DNA from: an uncultured Bacteroidales bacterium
GTDB lineage: Bacteria; Bacteroidota; Bacteroidia; Bacteroidales; Paludibacteraceae
Direction: 5' to 3'
Assembly (NCBI GenBank): GCA_902800525.1
Contig: CADCEV010000003.1
Span: forward strand, 153,459 to 217,458
DNA length: 64,000 nucleotides
A program made the translations under genes and the position numbers. The notes under the pieces were generated by a model, which was not told where the DNA came from, made no database searches, and saw nothing but the letters and a program-made list of their open reading frames with translations. Below, piece by piece: positions 24,952-33,799 of the stretch (positions within the stretch are counted from its first letter, which is position 1; each line of letters opens with the position of its first letter).

Positions 24952-27108
24952 ATGGCTAAAGTTTATCAAGCATCTGAGATCAAGAACGTCGCTATGTTGG
25001 GCGGCTCGGGATCCGGTAAAACGACTCTCATGGAGTCCATGTTGTTTGAAAGCGGGGTGATTAAACGCCGCGGTTCGATTGAGCAGCAATCCACCGTGTG
25101 CGATTATTTCCCGGTAGAGAAAGAGTACGGCTACTCCGTTTTCTCCACAGTTTGTAACATTGAGTTCGAAGGCAAGAAACTGAACGTGATCGATTGCGCA
25201 GGTTCGGACGACTTCTGCGGCGGTACCGTAGCAGCACTGCAAATGTGCGGCTCGGCGCTCATCGTTCTTTCCGCTAACGGCGGCGTGGAAGTGGGTACGC
25301 AGAATAACTTCCGTCTCGTAGAGAAAGCACACAAACCGCTCGCATTCGTCATCAATAAATGCGACCACGAGAACGCAGACTTCGAGCGCACGTATGCGCA
25401 ATTAAAGGAGAACTTTGGCAATAAGTGTACGCTGATCCAGTTCCCGGTTAATGCTGGAGCAGGTTTCAACGCAGCAATCGATGTTCTCAAAGGCAAGATG
25501 CTTGTTTGGAAAGCAGAGGGCGGTGCTCCTGAGTTCAAAGACATCCCGGCGGAATATGCTGACAAAGTAGAGGAAATGCGTCAGGCGCTCCAGGAGCAAG
25601 CTGCTGAGGCTGACGAGACGCTGTTGGATAAGTTCCTCGGAGAAGGTCTGACCGATGAGGAGATTATGCAGGGTCTGAAATCCGTCTATGCTGATGGTTC
25701 GATGTACCCGGTTATCTGCTGCTCGGGTCTCAAGGATATGGGTGTTCGTCGTCTGATGGACTTCCTGAACGGTATGGCTCCGAGCCCTGCACAGTTCAGT
25801 TATCCGACGGTTGACGGCAAGAAGATCAGTCCGGACGCTTCAGCTCCGACGAGTCTCTATGTCTTCAAGACTTCTGTAGAACCGCATATCGGTGAGGTCA
25901 ACTATTTCCGCGTAATGCAAGGAACTGTTCGTAACGGCGACGACCTTCTGAACATGGAGCGCGGCTCGAAAGAGCGTATCTCACAGCTCTATCAGGTGGC
26001 CGGTTCGATCCGTACTGCCGTTGATGAACTGCAGGCAGGTGATATCGGTGCTACTGTGAAGCTCAAAGATACCCGTACGGGTAACACGCTGAATGCAAAA
26101 GAGTGTGACAACCAATACGCTCCGATCGTTTATCCGCAGCCTCGTTACCGCCGTGCTATCAAGCCGGTGACCGAGTCCGACGCTGAGAAACTGGCAGCTC
26201 TCCTGACCCGTATGCACGAGGAAGATCCGACTTGGGTAGTAGAGCAGTCCAAAGAGCTCCGTCAGATGATCGTTTCCGGTCAAGGTGAGTTCCACCTGCG
26301 TACCCTCAAATGGCGTCTGGAGAACAACGATAAGATGATGGTTGAGTTCCTCGAGCCGAAGATCCCGTATCGTGAGACGATCACGAAGGCAGCGCGTGCG
26401 GACTACCGTCATAAGAAACAATCCGGTGGAGCCGGTCAGTTCGGTGAGGTGCACCTGATCGTTGAGCCGTACGAGGAAGGTATGCCGGTTAAGGAGACCT
26501 ATAAGTTTGGTAATCAGGAGTATAAGGTATCCGTTAAGGATCAGCAGGAGATCAACCTCGAATGGGGCGGTAAACTCATCATCATCAACTCCATCGTCGG
26601 CGGTGCTATCGACGCACGCTTCATTCCGGCTATCGTAAAAGGTATCATGGATCGTATGGAGCAAGGTCCGTTGACCGGTTCGTATGCACGCGACGTGCGC
26701 GTCATTATTTATGACGGTAAGATGCACCCGGTTGATTCGAACGAAATCTCCTTCCGTCTGGCAGGTCGTAACGCGTTCGCACAAGCCTTCAAAGAGGCGA
26801 ACCCGAAAGTGCTCGAGCCGGTTTATGACCTCGAAGTGTTCGTTCCGTCGGAGATCATGGGCGATGTGATGTCCGATATCAACGGTCGTCGCGGTATGGT
26901 AATGGGTATGGAGACCGAGAAATCGTTCACCCGCCTCAAAGCACAAGTGCCTTTGAAAGAGCTCTCGAGCTACTCGACGACTCTCTCGTCGCTGACCGGT
27001 GGACGTGCTACGTTTACCATGGCGTTCAACTCGTACCAGCTCGTTCCGGCAGACGTTCAGGAGAAACTGCTCGCTGCTTACGCTGCTTCGCAGACCGACG
27101 AAGAATAA
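24952..27108 (+). CDS. EF-G paralogue (EF-G2-like) with altered GTPase motifs
   Basis: 718-aa translational GTPase-family protein with all EF-G domains: G domain, domain II, III, IV (KQSGGAGQFGEVHLIVEP) and V (MGDVMSDINGRRGMV). The G1 loop is GGSGSGKTT (17-25). NKCD (135-138) is kept. The G3 motif reads DCAGS (81-85) instead of DTPGH, so the catalytic His is replaced by Ser, and the switch I RGIT is YGYS (59-62). As I recall, a Bacteroides thetaiotaomicron EF-G2 of this kind translocates without GTPase activity. Codon use here is strongly biased (mostly CGT, CTG, GGT), suggesting high expression. It is monocistronic, with its own promoter and terminator. Confidence 0.9.
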   Translation: MAKVYQASEIKNVAMLGGSGSGKTTLMESMLFESGVIKRRGSIEQQSTVCDYFPVEKEYGYSVFSTVCNIEFEGKKLNVIDCAGSDDFCGGTVAALQMCGSALIVLSANGGVEVGTQNNFRLVEKAHKPLAFVINKCDHENADFERTYAQLKENFGNKCTLIQFPVNAGAGFNAAIDVLKGKMLVWKAEGGAPEFKDIPAEYADKVEEMRQALQEQAAEADETLLDKFLGEGLTDEEIMQGLKSVYADGSMYPVICCSGLKDMGVRRLMDFLNGMAPSPAQFSYPTVDGKKISPDASAPTSLYVFKTSVEPHIGEVNYFRVMQGTVRNGDDLLNMERGSKERISQLYQVAGSIRTAVDELQAGDIGATVKLKDTRTGNTLNAKECDNQYAPIVYPQPRYRRAIKPVTESDAEKLAALLTRMHEEDPTWVVEQSKELRQMIVSGQGEFHLRTLKWRLENNDKMMVEFLEPKIPYRETITKAARADYRHKKQSGGAGQFGEVHLIVEPYEEGMPVKETYKFGNQEYKVSVKDQQEINLEWGGKLIIINSIVGGAIDARFIPAIVKGIMDRMEQGPLTGSYARDVRVIIYDGKMHPVDSNEISFRLAGRNAFAQAFKEANPKVLEPVYDLEVFVPSEIMGDVMSDINGRRGMVMGMETEKSFTRLKAQVPLKELSSYSTTLSSLTGGRATFTMAFNSYQLVPADVQEKLLAAYAASQTDEE

Positions 27109-27141
27109 TTATTCAAACAGCGGTAAAACACTGCATACAGA

Positions 27142-27172
27142 GAAAAAGCGCAATGAAAATGCGCTTTTTCTT
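27142..27172 (+). terminator. Rho-independent terminator after EF-G2
   Basis: GAAAAAGCGCA-atgaaaa-TGCGCTTTTTC hairpin followed by a T-rich tract. Confidence 0.85.
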
Positions 27173-27179
27173 ATTTTTA

Positions 27180-27211
27180 TTTGCATATGTGCGAAAAAAG
27201 TTGTAACTTTG
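27180..27211 (+). promoter_or_regulatory. Promoter of OMP/GT2 genes
   Basis: -33 TTTG (27180-27183), 20-bp spacer beginning CATATGTG, -7 TAACTTTG (27204-27211). Confidence 0.82.
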
Positions 27212-27250
27212 CACGCTTTTTGGTATGTATAATTCAATTTTTTAATCAAT

Positions 27251-28012
27251 ATGCGTAAAATTTACTTGCTTTTATCAATGGTTCTAATGGCCGCCGGTAT
27301 GGTAGCACAGGATAGTACCAAGGTGGTTGTACCGATAGTAGAAAAGCCGCTCTGGAAACAAAAACTGTATTACGGTTACAACTTCGACATCTATTATCAC
27401 CATGACTCGCGTCAGTCCAAGAAAGAGAACGGCTGGTCAATCAGTATTACTCCGGAGTTAGGCTGGAGACTCAATGACCGCATGAACATAGGTTTGCGTT
27501 TTGGCGGTAGTTATGAAGATACTCGTACGGAGATCTCCGTAGAAAGTGAAACCGGAGGTGCGCCGACTATTCAGAATCTGCGTGTGCGCCAAGGCTCATG
27601 GGAAGTGACGCCTTATGGTCGTTACCTTCTCAAACGAATCATCAATAACAAGATCGGTATTTGGGTCGAGGGGCACCTGTATGCCGGCATGAAGTATCCG
27701 CGTGTGACCGACGGTGTTACCAAGGGAACGGATTATGACGGTTTGCGTCATACCATTAACTACGGTGCGCAGATTTCGCCGGTTATTACTTATCAGTTTA
27801 ATGAAAAGAGCACTTTCCAACTCTTCTTCTCCATCATCAGCTTTGGTTATAGCGGTTCAACCTATAGTTATGTTGATCCTATTGACGGACATCGGTATAA
27901 CGAATATACCAACGATGTGATTATCTTCTCAGGAAAACTTCGGAACTTGCTCTCTAATCAGTTCATACCGGGTCTGTACGGTATTAAGTTTGGTGTGCAA
28001 AAAAGTTTCTAA
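27251..28012 (+). CDS. Predicted outer-membrane beta-barrel protein
   Basis: 253 aa with a signal peptide (MRKIYLLLSMVLMAAGMVAQ). The mature part is built of alternating amphipathic strands with aromatic girdles (KLYYGYNFDIYYHHDS, WSISITPELGWRLNDRMNIGLRFGGSYED, FQLFFSIISFGYSGSTYSYV). It ends in KFGVQKSF with the C-terminal Phe typical of barrels recognised by BamA. No specific family recognised. It starts 5 bp upstream of the GT2 gene and so is likely co-transcribed with it. Confidence 0.7.
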   Translation: MRKIYLLLSMVLMAAGMVAQDSTKVVVPIVEKPLWKQKLYYGYNFDIYYHHDSRQSKKENGWSISITPELGWRLNDRMNIGLRFGGSYEDTRTEISVESETGGAPTIQNLRVRQGSWEVTPYGRYLLKRIINNKIGIWVEGHLYAGMKYPRVTDGVTKGTDYDGLRHTINYGAQISPVITYQFNEKSTFQLFFSIISFGYSGSTYSYVDPIDGHRYNEYTNDVIIFSGKLRNLLSNQFIPGLYGIKFGVQKSF

Positions 28013-28015
28013 TCT

Positions 28016-28978
28016 ATGGATATTTCTATAATTGTTCCGCTTTATAACGAAGCGGAATCGCTGCCGAAACTCTACGAGTGGATAGCACGTGTAATGAAAG
28101 AAAACAAGTTCTCCTATGAGGTCATTTTTGTCAATGACGGCTCTAATGACAACTCATGGGAGGTAATTACCTCTCTTCAGGCGCATAACACGGATAAGAA
28201 CGCGTCCGTTCGCGGTATTTGTTTCCGCCGCAACTATGGTAAATCCGCGGCACTATACTGCGGTTTCAAGGCGGCGCAAGGGGATGTGGTGATCACGATG
28301 GATGCGGATCTGCAAGACAGTCCGGACGAGATACCGGAACTCTATCGCATGATCACGGAGGACGGCTTTGATCTCGTTTCCGGCTGGAAACAGAAGCGTT
28401 ATGACAATGCCCTGACCAAGAATCTGCCCTCCAAATTGTTCAACGCGACCGCGCGCAAAGTGACCGGCATTCAGCTCCATGACATGAACTGCGGGCTCAA
28501 AGCTTATCGCAAAGATGTGGTGAAGAATATTGAGGTGTTCTCGGAAATGCACCGCTATATTCCTTATCTGGCAAAGAACGCCGGCTTTACCAAAATCGGC
28601 GAGAAAGTGGTACAACACCGCAAGCGCGAGTTCGGTACTTCGAAATTCGGTATCAACCGTTTCGTGAATGGTTATCTCGACCTCATGACCTTGTGGTTCT
28701 TGAACAAGTTCGGCAAACAGCCGATGCACTTCTTCGGCTTGGTGGGATCGCTGATGTTCTTCATCGGTTTCATCGCCGTGTTAGTTGTGGGAGGTATGAA
28801 ACTATATGCTCTCTCGCACGGCGTACAAGCGATGTTGGTGGGTGTGAACCCTTATTTCCACATCGCTATACTGATGATGATTTTAGGCTGTATGCTCTTC
28901 CTGGCAGGTTTCCTGGCAGAACTGGTGATACGCAATTCTCCTTCCCGCAATGATTATCTGATCAAAGAAGAGATATAA
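28016..28978 (+). CDS. GT2 glycosyltransferase (DPM1/GtrB-like), membrane-anchored
   Basis: 320-aa family 2 glycosyltransferase. SIIVPLYNEAESLPKLY opens the nucleotide-sugar fold. VNDGSNDNSWEV and the DXD region MDADLQDSPDEIP follow, then SGWKQKRYD and the acceptor-side MNCGLKAYRKDV. Two C-terminal transmembrane helices (FFGLVGSLMFFIGFIAVLVV and IAILMMILGCMLFLAGFLAE) fit enzymes that load a sugar onto polyprenyl phosphate. Donor and acceptor are not determinable. It is flanked by an outer-membrane protein and a helical unknown in one plus-strand run. Confidence 0.88.
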   Translation: MDISIIVPLYNEAESLPKLYEWIARVMKENKFSYEVIFVNDGSNDNSWEVITSLQAHNTDKNASVRGICFRRNYGKSAALYCGFKAAQGDVVITMDADLQDSPDEIPELYRMITEDGFDLVSGWKQKRYDNALTKNLPSKLFNATARKVTGIQLHDMNCGLKAYRKDVVKNIEVFSEMHRYIPYLAKNAGFTKIGEKVVQHRKREFGTSKFGINRFVNGYLDLMTLWFLNKFGKQPMHFFGLVGSLMFFIGFIAVLVVGGMKLYALSHGVQAMLVGVNPYFHIAILMMILGCMLFLAGFLAELVIRNSPSRNDYLIKEEI

Positions 28979-28989
28979 ACTCAGACAGT

Positions 28990-30219
28990 ATGCCTCAAAA
29001 GATTGAAGATCAAATAGCTACAATAGAGCGGGCATTGGGCGAGCGCATGATAGAACATGCGCTCGTCATTGTGCGTTCATGGCTCAATGAATTAGGGGAA
29101 AACAATCCTTACGAAGAGGCGTATTTCTCTATTCACAAGCGTAGCAAAGCGGTCTTTGACGCGTGGCTTAGTTCCAATAACGAGAACGTGGATGAGCGTC
29201 TCAATGAACTGACCGGAGAGATGTACCAAATGGTGGATTCTGTGTATGCAGATATCCGTCTCAAACGAGGTATTTCGCCCGAAATGCATGGTTTTAATGA
29301 GGATAATACTGCTTCTATTCTCAATTATTTCCATAATTGTGTGCGGTTGAGAGAGGAAGATGTAGAGTGGTTTCAGAAGCTGCTCCGTGACGAAAGTCGC
29401 GCCGGCACCGCTCTGACCGCTATTACTGCGATCGCGCAAAATATCCGTGAGAACTTTTCCATAGACGGCTTTTTGATGCTGATTGAAGGCATGAATGTGG
29501 AGAATGAGACCGTCGCGGATCAATGTGCCGCGCAGGTGATCACGCTGCTCATTCATTATGACGTGCGAATCGACTTTTTCCCGCAGATACAAGAAGCGTT
29601 TCTACAAGCGGCGTCCGAGATGAATGATGACGGCGAACAGCTGTTCGATCTCCTATGCCGATTGATTGAATCCTCTGATATGAAGAACTTTAAGGAGGCT
29701 ATCCGCTCCGGCGAACTGACTACTTCCGCGTTGCCTAAAGAGTTGCAGAAACTGATTCAGCAAGCGGGTTTGGGAGATTCATTAGACACCTTGCTCCAAT
29801 GGATGCCTAAAACGGAGACGGAATATATTGCGGGCTTGATAGAAATGTTGCCGCAGACTTGGGTTTATACGGCGTTGGTGGAAGGCGTTGCGGAGCGTGA
29901 AAAGAGTTTGGCACAAATCTGTCTGTCCTGCGGTTTCCGAGACGTGCTGTGGGATTTTCCGGATGTGGGAGAGAAAGTGTACCGCAAAGCTCTGCGCAAA
30001 GGTGCCAAACAGCCTATTGATTATATCAATTATGCACATTGTTTGTTGCTTAACGGTGACCGTGTTATGGCGTACGAATACTATCGCCAAGCACGCAAGT
30101 TATGTTCTTCACCTAAAACATTCTTCAATCTTTTCCGTCCGGATCGCCGTCCGCTAATTGATCACGGCGTGCCTATCGAACAGGTCTATATGATTGAAGA
30201 CCAACTGTTGAATAATTGA
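28990..30219 (+). CDS. Unknown helical cytoplasmic protein
   Basis: 409 aa, not recognised. There is no signal peptide or membrane helix. The sequence is acidic and almost entirely predicted helical, with helix-turn-helix spacing reminiscent of HEAT/TPR-type solenoids (for example TALTAITAIAQNIRENFSIDGFLMLIEG and AKQPIDYINYAHCLLLNGDRVMAYEYYRQ). The last segment looks like one or two TPR units. It is 11 bp after the GT2 gene. The final NN and the TGA-TAA stop come from an AATTGATAATTG repeat. The gene is convergent with the PagL-like gene, with only 10 bp between stops. Confidence 0.75.
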   Translation: MPQKIEDQIATIERALGERMIEHALVIVRSWLNELGENNPYEEAYFSIHKRSKAVFDAWLSSNNENVDERLNELTGEMYQMVDSVYADIRLKRGISPEMHGFNEDNTASILNYFHNCVRLREEDVEWFQKLLRDESRAGTALTAITAIAQNIRENFSIDGFLMLIEGMNVENETVADQCAAQVITLLIHYDVRIDFFPQIQEAFLQAASEMNDDGEQLFDLLCRLIESSDMKNFKEAIRSGELTTSALPKELQKLIQQAGLGDSLDTLLQWMPKTETEYIAGLIEMLPQTWVYTALVEGVAEREKSLAQICLSCGFRDVLWDFPDVGEKVYRKALRKGAKQPIDYINYAHCLLLNGDRVMAYEYYRQARKLCSSPKTFFNLFRPDRRPLIDHGVPIEQVYMIEDQLLNN

Positions 30220-30229
30220 TAATTGTGAA

Positions 30230-31525
30230 TTACAGATACGCTCCTAAGCCCACTGCAACGAATTCGACTTTCGTGAGGTGGGCTTTCATGATGCCTTGCA
30301 CGAAGAGATGATGCGGGAAACGGTAACGGAGTGCTATTTGGGTATATAACCATCCGTCCGGGTAACCGGCAGAACCGGCTTTGATCAGGTCATAGGGATA
30401 GAAGATACCCTTGTTTGCCAAGTTGCCGTTTTGCCATAAGTCCGCGTGTGCGGAGGCATCGTCTTTGGAGACTTCGCGGTTCTTTACCGGGTCGTACAGA
30501 TAGACGCCGAAATGGAAACCGGCTGTGAAATGTCCCATTACGAACTCAGGCTGTACACTGACGCCGACGCGCCAACAGTCCGCTTGTGTCGCACCGCTCA
30601 GATACGTCTTGCCGAATTGCGTCGGACGGTCATAATACGCTCCGTCGTACATCACATCAACACCGCCTCCCAAACGGAAAATACGGTGCGCGCGCCAATA
30701 AGCCGCTGCTTGAAACTCGGAACAGAAGAAAGTCTGCTTATCCTTGTAATAAACTTGTCTCGGTGCGCCGCTCACGGCGAACTCGATCTCACAATGGTGT
30801 TTGCGCAAGGTCTCCAAGCTATATTCCTTGGTGGTGTGGGGTGTTCCCTCTTTTCCTGTCGTTTCGGCGTCGTCCTCCGGCCGGTATTTGACATTCAGTT
30901 CTCCGCAGAAGATATTATAGCCCGAGTTAGGTTGCATGATACTTCCGTTGCTCATGTGGTACCAGCCCAGCGCCAAACCCACCGTCCATCCGCTGCGGAT
31001 CGGGAAATTGAAATACATGGCTTCCGGGAAGTAGTAATTGAAGACTGAACCCACTGATTGATTGATGTTTGGCGCTTGAAGCACATTGTATAGTTGTTCC
31101 GGTGTAGCGGTATTGAAATAGGTCTTGGTAATGAACGAACAGCCTATACCCGGACGCACGCCCACTTCGAAATGTTCGGACTTATAGAAAGGCACGTCCA
31201 CGAAGACGTATGGCGCTATAGCATGCCCCAACAGGTCTTTTTCGCCCGAGCGGGTCATGTCTAATTTCCAATAACTGAGTGCCACTCCGATCCGTGCATC
31301 GTTCCATTCACGAAGAGACTGCCAGTTCGGTTTGAAACTTACCGCAAACTCACCGCTCAAAGCAGGACCGACCCATTTGCCTTTCTGGTCTAACATGGCG
31401 TCCACTTTACCGTCCGGCATGATCAGACCGCTACGCAAAGACAAGCGGTATTCGGTGTCCAAAGCCGATACGGAAAGAGGAAAAAGAAGACAAAATAGTA
31501 TTATTTTGTAGCTTAATTTTTGCAT
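30230..31525 (-). CDS. PagL-like lipid A deacylase (acyloxyacyl hydrolase family)
   Basis: 431-aa outer-membrane beta-barrel protein with a signal peptide (IILFCLLFPLSVSA). Residues 188-203 (WYHMSNGSIMQPNSGY) match the PagL active-site strand: His190 and Ser192 correspond to the His/Ser pair. The position of the third residue (Glu in Pseudomonas PagL, 14 residues after His) is Asn204 here, as I recall for Bacteroidota relatives. The protein is about twice the length of PagL: residues 220-431 form a second barrel-like half (SEFQAAAYWRAHRIFRLGGGVDVMYDGAYY). It would remove a 3-O acyl chain from lipid A if active. It is transcribed divergently from murC. Confidence 0.75.
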   Translation of the reverse strand: MQKLSYKIILFCLLFPLSVSALDTEYRLSLRSGLIMPDGKVDAMLDQKGKWVGPALSGEFAVSFKPNWQSLREWNDARIGVALSYWKLDMTRSGEKDLLGHAIAPYVFVDVPFYKSEHFEVGVRPGIGCSFITKTYFNTATPEQLYNVLQAPNINQSVGSVFNYYFPEAMYFNFPIRSGWTVGLALGWYHMSNGSIMQPNSGYNIFCGELNVKYRPEDDAETTGKEGTPHTTKEYSLETLRKHHCEIEFAVSGAPRQVYYKDKQTFFCSEFQAAAYWRAHRIFRLGGGVDVMYDGAYYDRPTQFGKTYLSGATQADCWRVGVSVQPEFVMGHFTAGFHFGVYLYDPVKNREVSKDDASAHADLWQNGNLANKGIFYPYDLIKAGSAGYPDGWLYTQIALRYRFPHHLFVQGIMKAHLTKVEFVAVGLGAYL

Positions 31526-31555
31526 ACTAAACGCACGATTTAATTTTTTCGGCTA

Positions 31556-31603
31556 CAAAATTACGAAAATATTTTGATATATGCAAATTTTTTTGTACCT
31601 TTG
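31556..31603. promoter_or_regulatory. Interlocked divergent promoter, murC / PagL-like
   Basis: Minus promoter: -7 TAATTTTG (31563 to 31556), -33 TTTG (31587 to 31584). Plus promoter: -33 TTTG (31573-31576), -7 TACCTTTG (31596-31603). The two share the centre TTTGATATATGCAAA. Bases 31556-31594 are identical to 42438-42476. Confidence 0.85.
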
Positions 31604-31628
31604 CACGGAAATTTGTGAAAACTGTAAA

Positions 31629-33056
31629 ATGATAGCACAAAGCGACATAAAAAACTTCTTCTTTTTGGGTATCGGAGGCATTGGAATGAGTGCCTTAGCC
31701 CGTTATTTTCACCATGAAGGTTATCCGGTCTCCGGCTATGACCGTACTCCCTCCGCGCTGACCAAGGAATTAGAGGATGAGGGTATCAAGGTATGCTTCA
31801 GAGACGCGCAAAATATGCTGAAAGGTATAGGATTATCCGCTAATCATACGCTGGTGATCAGAACACCGGCAGTTCCTGAGGATAGTGTGCTGTATAGTTA
31901 TTTCCGCGCTGAGGGATATTCGATTATCAAACGCGCAGAGGTGTTGGGTTTGGTGACAAAGCAGAAAAAAGCACTTTGCGTAGCCGGAACTCATGGAAAG
32001 ACCACTACTTCTACGATGCTGGCACATTTGTTGAATAAAGGACAAGGGGACGAGGTTCAATGTACAAAGGGAGTGAATGCGTTTTTGGGCGGAATAAGTA
32101 TGAATTACGGGACGAATCTGCTGCTGGACAAGGAGAGTGAGTATGTCGTTGTGGAAGCGGATGAGTATGACCGTTCGTTCCATCATCTGAGACCTTATAT
32201 ATCGGTGGTGACGGCGGTGGATCCGGATCATTTGGATATATACGGCACGGCAGAAGCATACCGCGAGTCCTTTGCACACTATACAAGTCTGATCACGCAC
32301 GCGCTGGTGATGAAACATGGAATTGCACTCCAACCGCGTCTTCAGCCGGGTGTGAAATGTTATACGTACGGAGTAGTGGAGAATCAGCAATCCGCAAACA
32401 GTTATCCTTCTTTTTATGCGGATCATATACGCATAGAGGACGGACAGATTTATTTTGATTTTCATACGCCGGACAGCGTGATAGCGGATATGCAATTAGG
32501 CGTGCCCGTGTGGGTGAACATTGAAAATGCGGTAGCAGCTTTAGCAGTAGCCTGGCTCGTACAAACGGACGAGGAACAGTTGAAAGAGAGGCTCGCTTCT
32601 TTCAAGGGCGTGCTTAGGCGTTTCAATATTCATGTCAATACCGCGAAAGTGGCATACATAGATGATTATGCGCATCATCCGCAAGAGATTGCCACGTCTA
32701 TTGATTCGATACGCAAACTCTTTCCTGAGCGTCCATTGATCGGTGTATTCCAACCGCATCTCTATACGCGGACACGGGATTTTGCAGATGGTTTTGCCAG
32801 TGTTCTTTCTACGCTGGACGAGGTGGTATTACTGCCTATTTATCCGGCGCGTGAAGAGCCGATTGAGGGAGTGAACAGCGAGATGCTGATGGCGCTTATT
32901 ACAAATCCGCACAAGACGATCGTGCAAAAGCCGGAGTTAACGGAGTTCTTGCAAAAGCGTGTGAATGAGGCGAATGAGCCGGTGGTGATTTTAACCGTCG
33001 GAGCAGGAGATATAGACAGGCTTGTGCCTGAAATAACGGAAAAACTGAAAGGATAA
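31629..33056 (+). CDS. murC: UDP-N-acetylmuramate--L-alanine ligase
   Basis: Adds L-alanine to UDP-MurNAc in peptidoglycan precursor synthesis. 475 aa from the ATG at 31629 (the frame is open upstream into promoter DNA). The Rossmann motif GIGGIGMSALARYF is near residues 14-27, the P-loop GTHGKTTT at 120-127, the central EADEYDRSFHHL and the C-terminal DDYAHHPQEI and FQPHLYTRTRDF. It is followed directly by ftsQ-ftsA-ftsZ, the end of a division and cell wall cluster. Confidence 0.96.
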   Translation: MIAQSDIKNFFFLGIGGIGMSALARYFHHEGYPVSGYDRTPSALTKELEDEGIKVCFRDAQNMLKGIGLSANHTLVIRTPAVPEDSVLYSYFRAEGYSIIKRAEVLGLVTKQKKALCVAGTHGKTTTSTMLAHLLNKGQGDEVQCTKGVNAFLGGISMNYGTNLLLDKESEYVVVEADEYDRSFHHLRPYISVVTAVDPDHLDIYGTAEAYRESFAHYTSLITHALVMKHGIALQPRLQPGVKCYTYGVVENQQSANSYPSFYADHIRIEDGQIYFDFHTPDSVIADMQLGVPVWVNIENAVAALAVAWLVQTDEEQLKERLASFKGVLRRFNIHVNTAKVAYIDDYAHHPQEIATSIDSIRKLFPERPLIGVFQPHLYTRTRDFADGFASVLSTLDEVVLLPIYPAREEPIEGVNSEMLMALITNPHKTIVQKPELTEFLQKRVNEANEPVVILTVGAGDIDRLVPEITEKLKG

Positions 33057-33057
33057 A

Positions 33058-33798
33058 ATGTCTAAAACGCTGCACATAGTGGGAATCGTATCAGGTATCG
33101 TGATTGCGACAGCTTTTTTGTGCGCTGCGGTGTGGTGTGGCGAGACGATGTTGCCCAAAGATGCACCCTGCAAGGCGGTACACTATATTATCGCGGACAG
33201 CGAGGAGAGGATGTATGTCACGCCGGCTGAACTGAACAAGACCTTGCAGGACGTGGGACTTTTTCCGCTCGGACAGGCGGCGAATACGATCCAAGTGCAA
33301 CAGATAGAATGGACGATCAAAAATCATCCTATGGTACGTACGGCGGAGTGTTATCTTACTCCGAGGAACGAGATGATGATCCGTTTGACGCAACGAGTGC
33401 CGCTCCTCAAAGTGCAAAACCCCGGTGACGCGTATTTCATAGATACGGACCGGAAAGTGATGGAAGCCCGTTCGGTAGTGAAAGACAGCGTGTTGCTTGT
33501 CGTTGGCGCAGTGGGAGTACAGAGCGCCCGAACGCAGTTTGCCCAGTTTGCACAGTGGTTGCAGAAAGATGCATATTGGAGGCAACGCGTGGATCATATT
33601 TATTTGCAAACACCTCAAATGGCTTATGTGTATCTGAAAGGCGGAAATAACCCAAGGATAGCCATAGGAACCATGAACGATTATGAGAACAAGTTGCGCA
33701 AAGCAAAGCAATTCTTGGATCAAGGCGCAGAACTGACACAAGGAAAACAATATAAGGAATTAGATGTACGATTCAAAGGACAGATAATAGGCAGATAA
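33058..33798 (+). CDS. ftsQ: Cell division protein FtsQ
   Basis: 246-aa bitopic division protein: short cytoplasmic N-terminus, one transmembrane helix (IVSGIVIATAFLCAAVWC), then a POTRA-like region (YVTPAELNKTLQDV) and the beta domain with NHPMVRTAECYLTPRNEMMIRLTQRVPLLKV. It links FtsA/FtsZ with periplasmic septal synthesis. It begins 1 bp after the murC stop and ends 1 bp before ftsA. Sequence conservation is low, as usual for FtsQ, but position and topology are convincing. Confidence 0.9.
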   Translation: MSKTLHIVGIVSGIVIATAFLCAAVWCGETMLPKDAPCKAVHYIIADSEERMYVTPAELNKTLQDVGLFPLGQAANTIQVQQIEWTIKNHPMVRTAECYLTPRNEMMIRLTQRVPLLKVQNPGDAYFIDTDRKVMEARSVVKDSVLLVVGAVGVQSARTQFAQFAQWLQKDAYWRQRVDHIYLQTPQMAYVYLKGGNNPRIAIGTMNDYENKLRKAKQFLDQGAELTQGKQYKELDVRFKGQIIGR

Positions 33799-33799
33799 G

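Noticed and set aside
25981-26946. 321-codon open frame antisense to the EF-G2-like gene
   Set aside because: Shadow created by strongly biased codons of the sense gene; no recognisable protein features.
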